Below, piece by piece: positions 8,947 to 17,637 of a stretch of 64,000 nt of DNA; the stretch's first letter is position 1; each line of letters starts with the position of its first letter. The position numbers were made by a program, and so were the translations under genes. A model generated the notes under the pieces. The model made no database searches. It worked only from the letters and a program-made list of their open reading frames with translations, and had not been told where the DNA came from. The DNA comes from Leuconostoc suionicum (GTDB lineage Bacteria; Bacillota; Bacilli; Lactobacillales; Lactobacillaceae): contig NZ_CP015247.1 of assembly GCF_001891125.1 (NCBI RefSeq), forward strand, positions 390,501 to 454,500, written 5' to 3'.

Positions 8947-9315
8947 ATGGTTAAAAAAACAAAAAATACTGAAAATACTTTGTGCAAGAACTTTACGTGT
9001 ACTTTCGAACTTTTGGGGCGTAAATGGAACGGACTAATTATTGAAACATTGCTGATTAGTGGTGCAAAAAGGTTTTTAGAAATATCACGTGCTGTTTCAG
9101 GATGTTCGGATCGGGTGTTGGTTGAGCGCTTAAAAGAGTTAGAAGCTGCAAACATAGTAATTCGTCAAACTTATGAAGATTCTAATTTAATTGAGTATAA
9201 ATTAACTGAGGCGGGAGAAGCTATGCGACCTATGATGAAAGCAATTCATGAATGGTCAGATCAATTCAATAACGTTGCTAACCTGGAAGAACCTGACAGT
9301 GCAACAAAATTTTGA
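8947..9315 (+). CDS. HxlR-family winged-helix transcriptional regulator
   Basis: 122 residues. The core FELLGRKWNGLIIETLL...RFLEISRAVSGCSDRVLVERLKELEAANIV is typical of HxlR/YodB-like regulators, often thiol or electrophile sensors; Cys residues occur near the N-terminus (CKNFTC) and in the recognition region (SGCSD). Two adjacent ATGs (8944, 8947) follow AGGGGG at 8936-8941; 8947 has better spacing. Lies 19 bases after the dehydrogenase gene, so probably in the same transcript. The pheST T-box promoter overlaps its last codons. Target unknown. Confidence 0.85.
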   Translation: MVKKTKNTENTLCKNFTCTFELLGRKWNGLIIETLLISGAKRFLEISRAVSGCSDRVLVERLKELEAANIVIRQTYEDSNLIEYKLTEAGEAMRPMMKAIHEWSDQFNNVANLEEPDSATKF

Positions 9316-9321
9316 TATACT
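9293..9321 (+). promoter_or_regulatory. Promoter of the pheST T-box leader
   Basis: CTGACA (9293-9298), exactly 17 bases, TATACT (9316-9321). The -35 box is inside the 3' end of the hxlR-like gene. Confidence 0.85.
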
Positions 9322-9327
9322 AAAGAA

Positions 9328-9560
9328 GCATACGATGAATGACCCAGTAATTGTATTGATGCCCTCAGCGAACGGTGATTAGTGAAAGGCCGTGGCTAAA
9401 ATACGATGAAATTCAGTCAGGAGTATTGGTTTAATCGCCAACGGTTGTCTCCGTTATGGACACCAAAGCTGGATTTATCCAGGAATTTGGGTGGTACCAC
9501 GGTATTTAACGTCCCATGTAGTTCTTTTTTGGAAGAATTACATGGGGCTTTTAATTTGTA
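9328..9560 (+). ncRNA. T-box leader controlling pheST (phenylalanine)
   Basis: The T-box sequence GGGTGGTACCACG lies at 9489-9501. Upstream, stem I can be traced: TGTATT and AATACG pair to close the specifier loop, and UUC at 9412-9414 followed by A is the expected specifier for tRNA-Phe. The GTGAAAGGCC region fits the apical part of stem I. The terminator is GTCCCATGTAGTTCTT / AAGAATTACATGGGGC at about 9510-9548, followed by T. Uncharged tRNA-Phe should stabilise the antiterminator and allow pheS-pheT transcription. Confidence 0.93.
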
Positions 9561-9618
9561 AAGTATAGGTGGCTGGTAAAGATAAAAGTTAATGGTCACA
9601 ATAGTGAAAGGAAAAAAT

Positions 9619-10668
9619 ATGGGCTTAATTGAAGATCTTACGGCTTTAAAAAATTCAGCAGTAGAACGAATTAATGATAAAAATGCTGATATTGAGCAAT
9701 TACGTGTGAAGTTATTAGGGAAAAAGGGTGAGTTAACAGGTTTGCTGAAGGGGATGAAGGACGTCGCCGCAGAAAATCGCAAAATGGTTGGTGAAGTCGG
9801 TAATGATGTTCGTCAAATTATCACAGAGTTGTTGAAACAAAAAAAACAAGCGCAAGAAGAATATGCTTTAAATCAACAATTATTGGCAGAAAAAATTGAT
9901 GTTACTCTGCCGGGTAGCGCACATCAGGTAGGACAACCACACGTTTTACAACAAATTATTGACGAAATTGAACAACATTTCTTGGGCCTTGGGTTTGAAA
10001 TAATCGATGATACAGTTGATTCACCAGAAGTTGAAACTGACGAATATAACTTTGAACGTGAAAATTTGCCTAAGGATCATCCTGCTCGGGATATGCAAGA
10101 TACATTTTACATTACGCCAGAGATTTTATTGCGTACGCAAACATCTCCGGTTCAATCTCGATCGCTTGAAAAACATGATTTTTCAAAGGGACCACTGAAA
10201 ATGATTGCTCCTGGAAAAGTCTATCGTCGTGACACGGATGATGCCACTCACTCCCATCAGTTCCATCAAGTTGAGGGTATGGTTGTTGGTGAAAATATCA
10301 CAATGGCTGACTTAAAAGGTACATTGCTTTCTATTATGCAAGAATTATTTGGTGAAAAACATCAAATTCGCATGCGACCTTCTTATTTTCCTTTCACTGA
10401 GCCATCTGTGGAGGTAGATGTTTCTTGGAATGAAGTTACACCAGATATGAATCCAGAAGACATTGAGTGGATTGAAGTTCTTGGCGCTGGAATGACACAC
10501 CCGAATGTGTTAAAAATGGATGGTATTGATCCTGAAAAGTATTCAGCTTTCGCCTTTGGTTTAGGACCAGATCGATTTGCTATGTTGAAATATGGCGTAG
10601 ATGACATACGTCAATTTTACCTGAATGATGTGCGTTTCTTGTCACAATTCAATCGAAAGGGGAACTGA
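9619..10668 (+). CDS. pheS: Phenylalanine-tRNA ligase alpha subunit
   Basis: 349 residues. Catalytic subunit of the alpha2-beta2 PheRS that charges tRNA-Phe. N-terminal coiled coil to about residue 85 (tRNA contact), then the class II core: HPLxxx region [20 protein letters not shown], motif 2 ([22 protein letters not shown]) and motif 3 ([15 protein letters not shown]). ATG 9619 with GAAAGGA upstream is preferred to an in-frame ATG at 9592. Co-transcribed with pheT, two bases downstream, under the T-box. Confidence 0.97.
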   Translation: MGLIEDLTALKNSAVERINDKNADIEQLRVKLLGKKGELTGLLKGMKDVAAENRKMVGEVGNDVRQIITELLKQKKQAQEEYALNQQLLAEKIDVTLPGSAHQVGQPHVLQQIIDEIEQHFLGLGFEIIDDTVDSPEVETDEYNFERENLPKDHPARDMQDTFYITPEILLRTQTSPVQSRSLEKHDFSKGPLKMIAPGKVYRRDTDDATHSHQFHQVEGMVVGENITMADLKGTLLSIMQELFGEKHQIRMRPSYFPFTEPSVEVDVSWNEVTPDMNPEDIEWIEVLGAGMTHPNVLKMDGIDPEKYSAFAFGLGPDRFAMLKYGVDDIRQFYLNDVRFLSQFNRKGN

Positions 10669-10670
10669 TT

Positions 10671-13127
10671 ATGAAGACAAGCTTAACATGGTTAAATGAA
10701 TACTTGGATAATGCAATTGACTTGCACCCAAAAGCAGTGAGTGATTTAGCGGAAAAAGTAGAGCGTACAAGTGTAGAAGTCGACAGTAATACAACGATTG
10801 CTTCAGGGCAAAACGGTCTTGTAGTAGCTAAAATATTGTCAGTAATCCCACATCCAGATTCTGACCACATGGTCATTACTCAGGTTGATGCTGGTGAACC
10901 AGAACCGATACAAATTGTCACGGGAGCGCCTAACGTAGCTGAAGGGCAAATGGTTATTTTAGCTAAAGTTGGTGCGCATATTATTAACCGTGAAAATGGT
11001 GAGCTAATTGAACTAAATGCAGTTAAATTGCGTGGAGAATTATCTTATGGCATGTTAGTTGCGCTGCAGGAAATTGGATTTAGTGACAAAATTGCCCCCA
11101 AAGCGTTTGAAGCAGGAATTTATGTTTTTAATGAAACTGATGATGTCAAACCTGGAGATGATGCGCTTGTAGCTTTGGGAATGAATGAGCCGGTGTTAGA
11201 TACTGATTTAACGCCTAATCGAGCAGACATGCTATCAATGATCGGTACAGCCTATGAATTTGGGGCGATGTTAAATAAACCGGTTACTCTACCATCATTT
11301 GAATTGGTGGAGTACGAAAAAACAGCAGATAGTCAAGTTGCTGTTCAGATTGATGATCAAGAACTAGTTTCAAAGTATGCATTGCGCGTTGTGAACAATG
11401 TCACCATAAAAGATTCTCCTTTGTGGTTACAAAAACGTCTGTGGAATGCAGGTATGCGTCCAATCAACAATATCGTTGATATCACTAATTATATGATGTT
11501 AACCTATGGGCAACCGCTACATGCATTTGATTTGGATAAGTTAAATGGTTCAGATATTTATGTACGCCGTGCGAAAGATGGCGAAAAGTTGATAACCCTC
11601 GATGGTGAAGAGCGATCATTGCGATCTGGTGAAGACATTGTCATTGCTGATGAATCAGAAGGATTAATGTTAGCTGGTGTTATGGGTGGCTTGGGTTCTG
11701 AAATTGATAATAATACGAAAAATATTGTGATTGAAAGTGCCATCTTTAACCCAAGTTTGGTTCGAGCAACTGCAAGACGACATAATTTACATTCTGAGGC
11801 TTCATCACGCTTTGAGCGTGGATTAAATTGGGATGAAACACTTAATGTCTTGGATCATGCGGCTAGTTTAGTGGATGAATTAGCCGACGGTCAAGTAGCA
11901 CGTGGCCAAATTGTTGCTGCTGATGATGTTCGTAAAGATATCCGATTGTCATTATCGACGCAACGGGTAAATGATATTTTGGGTACATCATTAGAAACAG
12001 ATGAAATTGCTAACATTTTTGATGAGCTGAACTTTGTTTATGAAAAAGATGGTGAAAAAATAGTTGTTGATGTGCCAGCACGTCGTGCTGATATTTCTAT
12101 TGAGGCCGATTTAATTGAAGAAGTAGCACGTTTGTATGGCTATGACAACTTGCCAGTTACATTGCCTTACGGCCCCACAACGCCTGGTAAATTGTCTAGA
12201 CAGCAACGTCAAATTCGTGCTAGCCGGCATATTATGGAGAGTTTAGGATTAAATCAAGCAATTTCATATGTATTAACAACGAGTGAAAAGTCCCAGTTAT
12301 TTGCTGAGGATAAAGCAGATGGTGTCGTAACATTAAACTATCCTATGAGCTCTGACCGTACAACGGCTCGTCAAAATTTGTTAGCAGGATTATTAGATGA
12401 TGTCAGTTATAATGTGAGCCATTTTGTACCTAACGTCGCGCTATATGAACAAGGTCGAGTGTTTATTGCAAATGAACCTAATGAGCAACCAAAAGAAATT
12501 GAGCATATAGCGGGAGTAGTAACTGGTAACTTACAAAAATCGTCATGGCAAAAATCTAAGCAAGAAAAAGCCGTTGATTTTTATGATATCAAGGGAATTG
12601 TAGAAAGTTATTTAGATCAGATTGGTGTCGATAACGTCCGTTATGTTGCGACAGAACGCCATGAAAATATGCATCCTGGTCAAACGGCTGATATTTATAT
12701 TGGAGAACAATATGCCGGCTTTGTTGGTCAAATCCACCCCAAGGTTACAAAAAAGCAAAAGTTAGCGCCAGTATTTGGCTTTGAACTTAATTTATTTACC
12801 GTATTTGATCATGTGATAGATGGCATTCATTTTAATCCTATTTCACGTTTTCCACAGATTAGTCGAGATGCCGCATTACTAGTTGATCAGGCGATAACAA
12901 ATAGTGAAATTAGTGCAACAATTTTAGAAACAGCAGGGAAGCACTTAGTTGATGTGACTTTGTTTGATGTTTATACAGGTGAAAATTTGCCAGAAGGCAA
13001 AAAATCACTTGCTTACACATTAACTTATCAAGACAGTGATGGCACGTTGATAGAAACTGATGTGAACTCTGATTTTGAATATATTATGAGTGAATTACAA
13101 TCTAAATTTAATGTAGAAATACGTTAA
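10671..13127 (+). CDS. pheT: Phenylalanine-tRNA ligase beta subunit
   Basis: 818 residues, full length for the bacterial long form. Order seen: N-terminal tRNA-binding EMAP-like domain (about 40-150, HPDSDHMVITQVDAG), B3/B4 editing domain (about 210-380, NNIVDITNYMMLTYGQPLHAFD and ESAIFNPSLVRATARRHNL), B5 domain, a pseudo-class II core, and the C-terminal anticodon-binding ferredoxin-like FDX-ACB domain (FPQISRDAALLVDQ to the end). Starts two bases after pheS with AAAGGGGA as ribosome binding site. No clear terminator follows before the murA promoter. Confidence 0.97.
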   Translation: MKTSLTWLNEYLDNAIDLHPKAVSDLAEKVERTSVEVDSNTTIASGQNGLVVAKILSVIPHPDSDHMVITQVDAGEPEPIQIVTGAPNVAEGQMVILAKVGAHIINRENGELIELNAVKLRGELSYGMLVALQEIGFSDKIAPKAFEAGIYVFNETDDVKPGDDALVALGMNEPVLDTDLTPNRADMLSMIGTAYEFGAMLNKPVTLPSFELVEYEKTADSQVAVQIDDQELVSKYALRVVNNVTIKDSPLWLQKRLWNAGMRPINNIVDITNYMMLTYGQPLHAFDLDKLNGSDIYVRRAKDGEKLITLDGEERSLRSGEDIVIADESEGLMLAGVMGGLGSEIDNNTKNIVIESAIFNPSLVRATARRHNLHSEASSRFERGLNWDETLNVLDHAASLVDELADGQVARGQIVAADDVRKDIRLSLSTQRVNDILGTSLETDEIANIFDELNFVYEKDGEKIVVDVPARRADISIEADLIEEVARLYGYDNLPVTLPYGPTTPGKLSRQQRQIRASRHIMESLGLNQAISYVLTTSEKSQLFAEDKADGVVTLNYPMSSDRTTARQNLLAGLLDDVSYNVSHFVPNVALYEQGRVFIANEPNEQPKEIEHIAGVVTGNLQKSSWQKSKQEKAVDFYDIKGIVESYLDQIGVDNVRYVATERHENMHPGQTADIYIGEQYAGFVGQIHPKVTKKQKLAPVFGFELNLFTVFDHVIDGIHFNPISRFPQISRDAALLVDQAITNSEISATILETAGKHLVDVTLFDVYTGENLPEGKKSLAYTLTYQDSDGTLIETDVNSDFEYIMSELQSKFNVEIR

Positions 13128-13145
13128 TTATTTTTCTAATGTTAT

Positions 13146-13174
13146 TTGAGTTGTCATTGTAAATACGATATAAT
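13146..13174 (+). promoter_or_regulatory. murA promoter
   Basis: TTGAGT (13146-13151), 17 bases, TATAAT (13169-13174). Confidence 0.7.
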
Positions 13175-13207
13175 GGGTTGCAGACTATAAAGTTATAGGA
13201 TAATTTC

Positions 13208-14494
13208 ATGGCAAAAATAATCGTACACGGCGGTAAACGCATACGTGGAGAAGTCACAATTGGTGGCGCTAAAAATTCAACAGTAGCATTAATCCCGGCG
13301 GCCATTTTAGCTGATACGCCGGTGAAATTTGATACGGTACCACAAATTCTAGATGTTAAAAACCTGCAATTGATTTTGCAAGCAATGAATGTGACGTCTA
13401 AGTTTGAAAATGGGGTGTTGGATATTGATCCAACACGCATTGAAGAAAGTGATTTGCCTAGTGGCGCTATTAAGTCATTACGCGCTTCATATTATTTTAT
13501 GGGTGCATTACTTGGCCGGTTTGGCCGTGCAACAGTGACTTTCCCTGGTGGCGATAATTTAGGCAGACGTCCTATTGATCAGCATATTAAGGGATTTGAA
13601 GCGCTAGGTGCCGTGGTGACTGAAAGCAATGATATTATTCATATTGATGCAACGGATCATGGTCTAATTGGTGCACGTATCGCTTTAGATACCGTATCTG
13701 TTGGTGCCACTATTAATATCGTTTTAGCTGCGGTTCGTGCTAAAGGCCAAACGGTTATTGAGAATGCTGCACGAGAACCTGAAATCATTGATATTGCAAC
13801 ATTTCTGAACAATATGGGTGCTAACATCCGTGGTGCGGGAACTGATACTATTCGTATTGCTGGCGTACCGACTTTAAAGGCACGCAATACGCATACTGTG
13901 ATTCCTGATCGGATTGAAGCTGGAACATACATGAGTATGGCAGCAGCATACGGGGATGGCGTGACTATAAAAAATGTTATTCCAGAGCACTTAGAATCAT
14001 ATACATCAAAACTAATTGAAATGGGTGTTAACCTTGATATTGGTGAAGATGCAGTTCATGTATACAAATCAGATGCATTAAAACCGGTCGCTATCAAAAC
14101 GATGCCGTACCCTGGTTTTGCTACTGATTTGCAACAACCTATTACTCCCTTACTGTTAATAGCTCAGGGTGAAAGTACTATTATTGATACCATTTATCCA
14201 AAACGAGTGAAGCATATTGCTGAGTTACGTCGTATGGGTGGTGATATTGCTTCAGCTAAGCCGGGCGAAATTAAAATTAATCAGTCACCGCGTTTGGTTG
14301 GTACCGATGTTGAGGCGGCAGAAATTCGCGCAGGAGCAGCATTAGTTATTGCAGCAATTATGGCTGATGGTGAGACAATCATTAACAATGCCGATCACAT
14401 TTTACGTGGATATGATCGTATTCAAGAGAAGTTAACAAGTTTAGGTGCCGATATTAATATTGAAGGCATCGACCTTATCAATCTAATGCCATAA
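13208..14494 (+). CDS. murA: UDP-N-acetylglucosamine 1-carboxyvinyltransferase with Asp at the catalytic Cys position
   Basis: 428 residues. First committed step of peptidoglycan synthesis: transfers enolpyruvate from PEP to UDP-GlcNAc. The inside-out alpha/beta barrel is complete, with Lys22 (GGAKNST), the [13 protein letters not shown] segment, [16 protein letters not shown], and the C-terminal GYDRIQEKL. In the active-site loop, where most MurA have PGGCxxGxRP, this one reads [10 protein letters not shown], so residue 116 (codon 13553-13555) is Asp. Asp at this site is known from fosfomycin-insensitive MurA of Mycobacterium and Chlamydia. A second MurA elsewhere in the genome is possible. 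Has its own promoter. Confidence 0.93.
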   Translation: MAKIIVHGGKRIRGEVTIGGAKNSTVALIPAAILADTPVKFDTVPQILDVKNLQLILQAMNVTSKFENGVLDIDPTRIEESDLPSGAIKSLRASYYFMGALLGRFGRATVTFPGGDNLGRRPIDQHIKGFEALGAVVTESNDIIHIDATDHGLIGARIALDTVSVGATINIVLAAVRAKGQTVIENAAREPEIIDIATFLNNMGANIRGAGTDTIRIAGVPTLKARNTHTVIPDRIEAGTYMSMAAAYGDGVTIKNVIPEHLESYTSKLIEMGVNLDIGEDAVHVYKSDALKPVAIKTMPYPGFATDLQQPITPLLLIAQGESTIIDTIYPKRVKHIAELRRMGGDIASAKPGEIKINQSPRLVGTDVEAAEIRAGAALVIAAIMADGETIINNADHILRGYDRIQEKLTSLGADINIEGIDLINLMP

Positions 14495-14498
14495 TGTA

Positions 14499-14527
14499 TT
14501 GCGTTACGAATCAATATTTGGTATACT
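14499..14527 (+). promoter_or_regulatory. rpmE2 promoter
   Basis: TTGCGT (14499-14504), 17 bases, TATACT (14522-14527), starting five bases after the murA stop. Confidence 0.85.
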
Positions 14528-14541
14528 AGTTTAGTTAATAA

Positions 14542-14565
14542 CTGACTCTGGGTCACGAGACTCAG
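14542..14565 (+). promoter_or_regulatory. Hairpin in the rpmE2 5' leader
   Basis: CTGA-C-TCT, loop GGGTCACG, AGA-C-TCAG: a stem of seven pairs with one C-C mismatch, seven bases before the AAGGAG ribosome binding site. Autoregulatory leaders for L31 are known in Firmicutes; this small hairpin might be such an element, but I cannot match a consensus. Confidence 0.35.
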
Positions 14566-14586
14566 GGCGCTAAGGAGAAATGAACA

Positions 14587-14853
14587 ATGCAAGCAGAAAT
14601 CCATCCAGATTATCATCAAGTTGTTTTCATTGATGCATCAACAGGAAAGAAGTTCTTGTCAGCTTCAACTGTAACATCAAATGACACAACTGATTTTGAA
14701 GGTAAAGAATATCCAGCAATTCGTATGGATATTACATCTGATTCACATCCATTCTACACAGGTAAGCAAAAGTTTACGCAAGCCGATGGTGCGGTCGACA
14801 AGTTCAACAAGAAGTTTGCTGGATTTGGTTTCAAGAACAACGAAGACAAGTAA
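14587..14853 (+). CDS. rpmE2: 50S ribosomal protein bL31, type B
   Basis: 88 residues. The sequence [20 protein letters not shown], the conserved [13 protein letters not shown] and FNKKFAGF, and the absence of any CxxC pair identify the zinc-free (C-minus) type B form of L31. AAGGAG lies five bases before the ATG. It has its own promoter and terminator and so is a single-gene unit. Confidence 0.96.
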   Translation: MQAEIHPDYHQVVFIDASTGKKFLSASTVTSNDTTDFEGKEYPAIRMDITSDSHPFYTGKQKFTQADGAVDKFNKKFAGFGFKNNEDK

Positions 14854-14866
14854 TTGTTCTTTTAGA

Positions 14867-14892
14867 AGCGTTCACTTTAGTGAACGCTTTTT
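14867..14892 (+). terminator. rpmE2 terminator, directly abutting the next start codon
   Basis: Stem AAGCGTTCAC / GTGAACGCTT with a TTTA loop and five T. The final T is the base before the ATG at 14893. Confidence 0.88.
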
Positions 14893-16284
14893 ATGTATGA
14901 GGTGAAAATTATCGCACGCACAGTTTTACCAGTAAAATTAAATCAAGAGTTGATCGTTGTAGTCGATGATATTCGGATTGATGGCATGGGTATTGTTTAT
15001 GTCACAGCAAAGTATCCGTTGTATGTTGCTGATGCATTACCAGGAGAAAAGGTGCATTTACTGGTAACTCAAGTAGACAAATTTTCTGGCTATGCTAAAG
15101 TTCTTGATCGGTTGGAAAGTTCAGATAAACGTCAAAATAGTGACCGGCAGTATTTGATTGATGCCGGTACAGCACCATTAGTAAACTTAAAATATGATGC
15201 ACAACTTGAACTAAAACAAGCCCAAGTGAAGAGGCTGTTTGAAAATCAGCATATTGATGTGTCAGTTGACCGAACGATTGGGATGGATAATCCAACATAC
15301 TATCGTAATAAGACTATTGTGCCAGTAAAATGGCAGAATGATCATTTGACCAGCGGGTTTTACAAGAGAGGTACTCATGATTTAGTACCCATGGATGATT
15401 ATTTTGTTAACGATGCAAAAATTGACCAGGCAATTATCGTGGTTCGAAATATTTTGGAGAAGTATGATATCACAGCATTTGATCCTGATTTGGAGCGTGG
15501 TGCCATTCGTTATATAATGATACGTCGCGGCTATTATTCTCATGAATTAATGGTCGTATTGGTTTCAAATGAAGAAGTCATTTCGCACGAAACAGAAATT
15601 ATTACTGATATTCGAAATCAATTGACAGAATTAAAAAGCTTGATTTTAAATTATAGTCCCAAAAAAGACTATGTTTTGTTAAGTCCAAATAATCGAACAC
15701 TATGGGGCGAGAAAGCAATTTATGATACTTTGCTCGGATATGAGTTCATTATTGGTCCTAATTCGTTTTATCAAGTTAATCCGCAAACCACCGAAGTTCT
15801 ATATGATTTAGCTGCCCAAAAAGCGGATTTGAAGCCGACAGACACTATTATTGATGCTTATTCAGGTATTGGAACTATTGGAATTAGCGTTGCTAGTCGG
15901 GTTAAAAAAGTACTTGGTGTTGAGGTTGTTCCTGGTGCGGTTGCTGATGCACAATTGAATTTACAGGTCAACAATATTTCTAATGCCGAATATATTTTGG
16001 CTGATGCACCTGTCCAATTTAAAAAGTGGCAAGAACAAGGTTTGAAGCCAGATGTTGTTTTCGTTGATCCACCGAGACGTGGCTTAACGACTTCCCTCAT
16101 TAACGCCACAACTGATATGTCACCAGAAAAAATAGTATATATTAGCTGCAATCCAGTAACTTTGAGTCGTGATGCCGTTGAAATTATTGAAAATGGGTAT
16201 CATATTGATGGTTCAGTCTTACCAGTGGATCAATTTCCACAGACCTCTCACGTCGAAAGTATTACAGTGTTCCGGAAGGATTAA
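14893..16284 (+). CDS. 23S rRNA (uracil-5-)-methyltransferase, RlmD/RlmCD-like, without iron-sulfur cysteines
   Basis: 463 residues. SAM-dependent C5-methylation of a uracil in 23S rRNA (TrmA/RlmC/RlmD family). Order: TRAM domain (about 13-75, DGMGIVYV), central domain, then the methyltransferase fold with FYQVNPQTTEVLYD, DAYSGIGTIGIS (SAM loop), VFVDPPRRG and the catalytic Cys in YISCNPVTLSRD. The Cys cluster that binds Fe4S4 in RlmD is replaced (DAGTAPLVNLKYDAQLELK). ATG 14893 has no usable ribosome binding site because a terminator precedes it; GAGGTG at 14900-14905 suggests a later, possibly non-ATG, start a few codons in. murF follows after one base. Confidence 0.85.
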   Translation: MYEVKIIARTVLPVKLNQELIVVVDDIRIDGMGIVYVTAKYPLYVADALPGEKVHLLVTQVDKFSGYAKVLDRLESSDKRQNSDRQYLIDAGTAPLVNLKYDAQLELKQAQVKRLFENQHIDVSVDRTIGMDNPTYYRNKTIVPVKWQNDHLTSGFYKRGTHDLVPMDDYFVNDAKIDQAIIVVRNILEKYDITAFDPDLERGAIRYIMIRRGYYSHELMVVLVSNEEVISHETEIITDIRNQLTELKSLILNYSPKKDYVLLSPNNRTLWGEKAIYDTLLGYEFIIGPNSFYQVNPQTTEVLYDLAAQKADLKPTDTIIDAYSGIGTIGISVASRVKKVLGVEVVPGAVADAQLNLQVNNISNAEYILADAPVQFKKWQEQGLKPDVVFVDPPRRGLTTSLINATTDMSPEKIVYISCNPVTLSRDAVEIIENGYHIDGSVLPVDQFPQTSHVESITVFRKD

Positions 16285-16285
16285 A

Positions 16286-17614
16286 ATGAATTACTCAGTA
16301 AAAAAGATAGGTCAGATATTAAATGCGACAACACAGATAGACTCCAAAATAGTTACTGGTGTGTCTTTTGATTCTCGTAAAGTTAAATCTGGAGATTTAT
16401 TTGTTGCCCTGGTTGCTGAAAATGATGGGCATGATTATGTGCAACAGGCGTTGACGAAAGGGGCCACAGCCGTTTTAGTGGACGATAGGCATCAAATTGA
16501 CTCAAAAATACCAGCTATCATTGTATCAGACACATTGTTAGCTCTTCAGCAATTGGGAGAATATCGGCGTCACCAAATTAATCCTAAAGTTGTTGCTATT
16601 ACTGGTTCAAATGGTAAAACAACAACTAAAGACATGACTTCGGCAATCATGGGTTCTCAATACAAAACCTTCAAAACACCTGAAAACTTTAACAATGAAA
16701 TTGGTGTACCTTTGACGTTGCTCACCATGCCAGATGATACAGAGGTTTTGGTAGTAGAATTAGGTATGGATCGACCTGGTCAGCTGACGACATTATCTGA
16801 GTTAGTGAAACCAGACATTGCCATCATTACTATGATTGGAGAGGCGCATATTGAGTTTTTCAAAACACGTGAAAAAATCGCTAGGGCAAAACTCGAAATT
16901 ACTAAAGGCCTCAAATCACAAGGAACATTATTGATTCCTTATGATGAACCTCTTCTGACAAATGCACAAGTTAAACAACATGTGCAAACCTTTGGACAAG
17001 ATATTACAGATATTAATTCGTCATCGTCCAAGACGATTTTTACTTATCAAAATACTCGATTTGCTATTCCACTGTTAGGTCGGTATAATATAATGAATGC
17101 GCTCGCAGCGATTTCAGCGGGTATCTTATTACATATTGAATTAAAAAACGCTGCGGAAGCGCTTCAGCATTTTGATTTGACAAAAAATCGCACAGAACAG
17201 CTCACCACATCTCACGGCGTGAACTTAATTAGTGATGTTTATAACTCAAATCCAACGGCTGTTGCTGCTGTCTTGGCAACATTAAAAATCATACCGGCCA
17301 CACACAAGTATGTTGTGTTGGGTGATATGTTAGAATTAGGCGAACAGGCTGCAAGCTTGCACGCTTGTCTGGCAGAAACGGTGATAGATGCGAATGTTGA
17401 TGGCGTTTACTTGGTTGGACCATTGATGAATAAATATCTATATCCAATCTTGCAACGACGCTTTGATTCAGCGCACTTGCACCAATATGAAACAGATCAG
17501 TTAGCCGAATTAATCAAAGATTTACAGACGTTAGGTGAAAACGGGGACGTGATTTTGTTAAAAGCAAGTCATGGGATTCATCTTGAGAACGTTGTTAACG
17601 CATTGGTAAAATAG
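16286..17614 (+). CDS. murF: UDP-N-acetylmuramoyl-tripeptide--D-alanyl-D-alanine ligase
   Basis: 442 residues. Adds the terminal D-Ala-D-Ala (or D-Ala-D-Lac in intrinsically vancomycin-resistant lactic acid bacteria) dipeptide to the peptidoglycan precursor in the cytosol. Mur ligase order seen: N-terminal UDP-binding domain (FDSRKVKSGDLFVAL), ATP loop TGSNGKTTTKD at residues 106-116, ELGMDRPGQL, and the C-terminal domain with DVYNSNPTA and VLGDMLELG. ATG 16286 with GGAAGGA is chosen over an in-frame start inside the upstream gene. Lies one base after the rlmD-like gene, so co-transcribed. Confidence 0.95.
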   Translation: MNYSVKKIGQILNATTQIDSKIVTGVSFDSRKVKSGDLFVALVAENDGHDYVQQALTKGATAVLVDDRHQIDSKIPAIIVSDTLLALQQLGEYRRHQINPKVVAITGSNGKTTTKDMTSAIMGSQYKTFKTPENFNNEIGVPLTLLTMPDDTEVLVVELGMDRPGQLTTLSELVKPDIAIITMIGEAHIEFFKTREKIARAKLEITKGLKSQGTLLIPYDEPLLTNAQVKQHVQTFGQDITDINSSSSKTIFTYQNTRFAIPLLGRYNIMNALAAISAGILLHIELKNAAEALQHFDLTKNRTEQLTTSHGVNLISDVYNSNPTAVAAVLATLKIIPATHKYVVLGDMLELGEQAASLHACLAETVIDANVDGVYLVGPLMNKYLYPILQRRFDSAHLHQYETDQLAELIKDLQTLGENGDVILLKASHGIHLENVVNALVK

Positions 17615-17637
17615 TTTTATGTGTTGAGGGGCACAAA

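Noticed and set aside
9417-9782. Reverse ORF of 121 codons across the T-box and the pheS start
   Set aside because: It lies antisense to a clear T-box and pheS; no ribosome binding site and no protein-like pattern.
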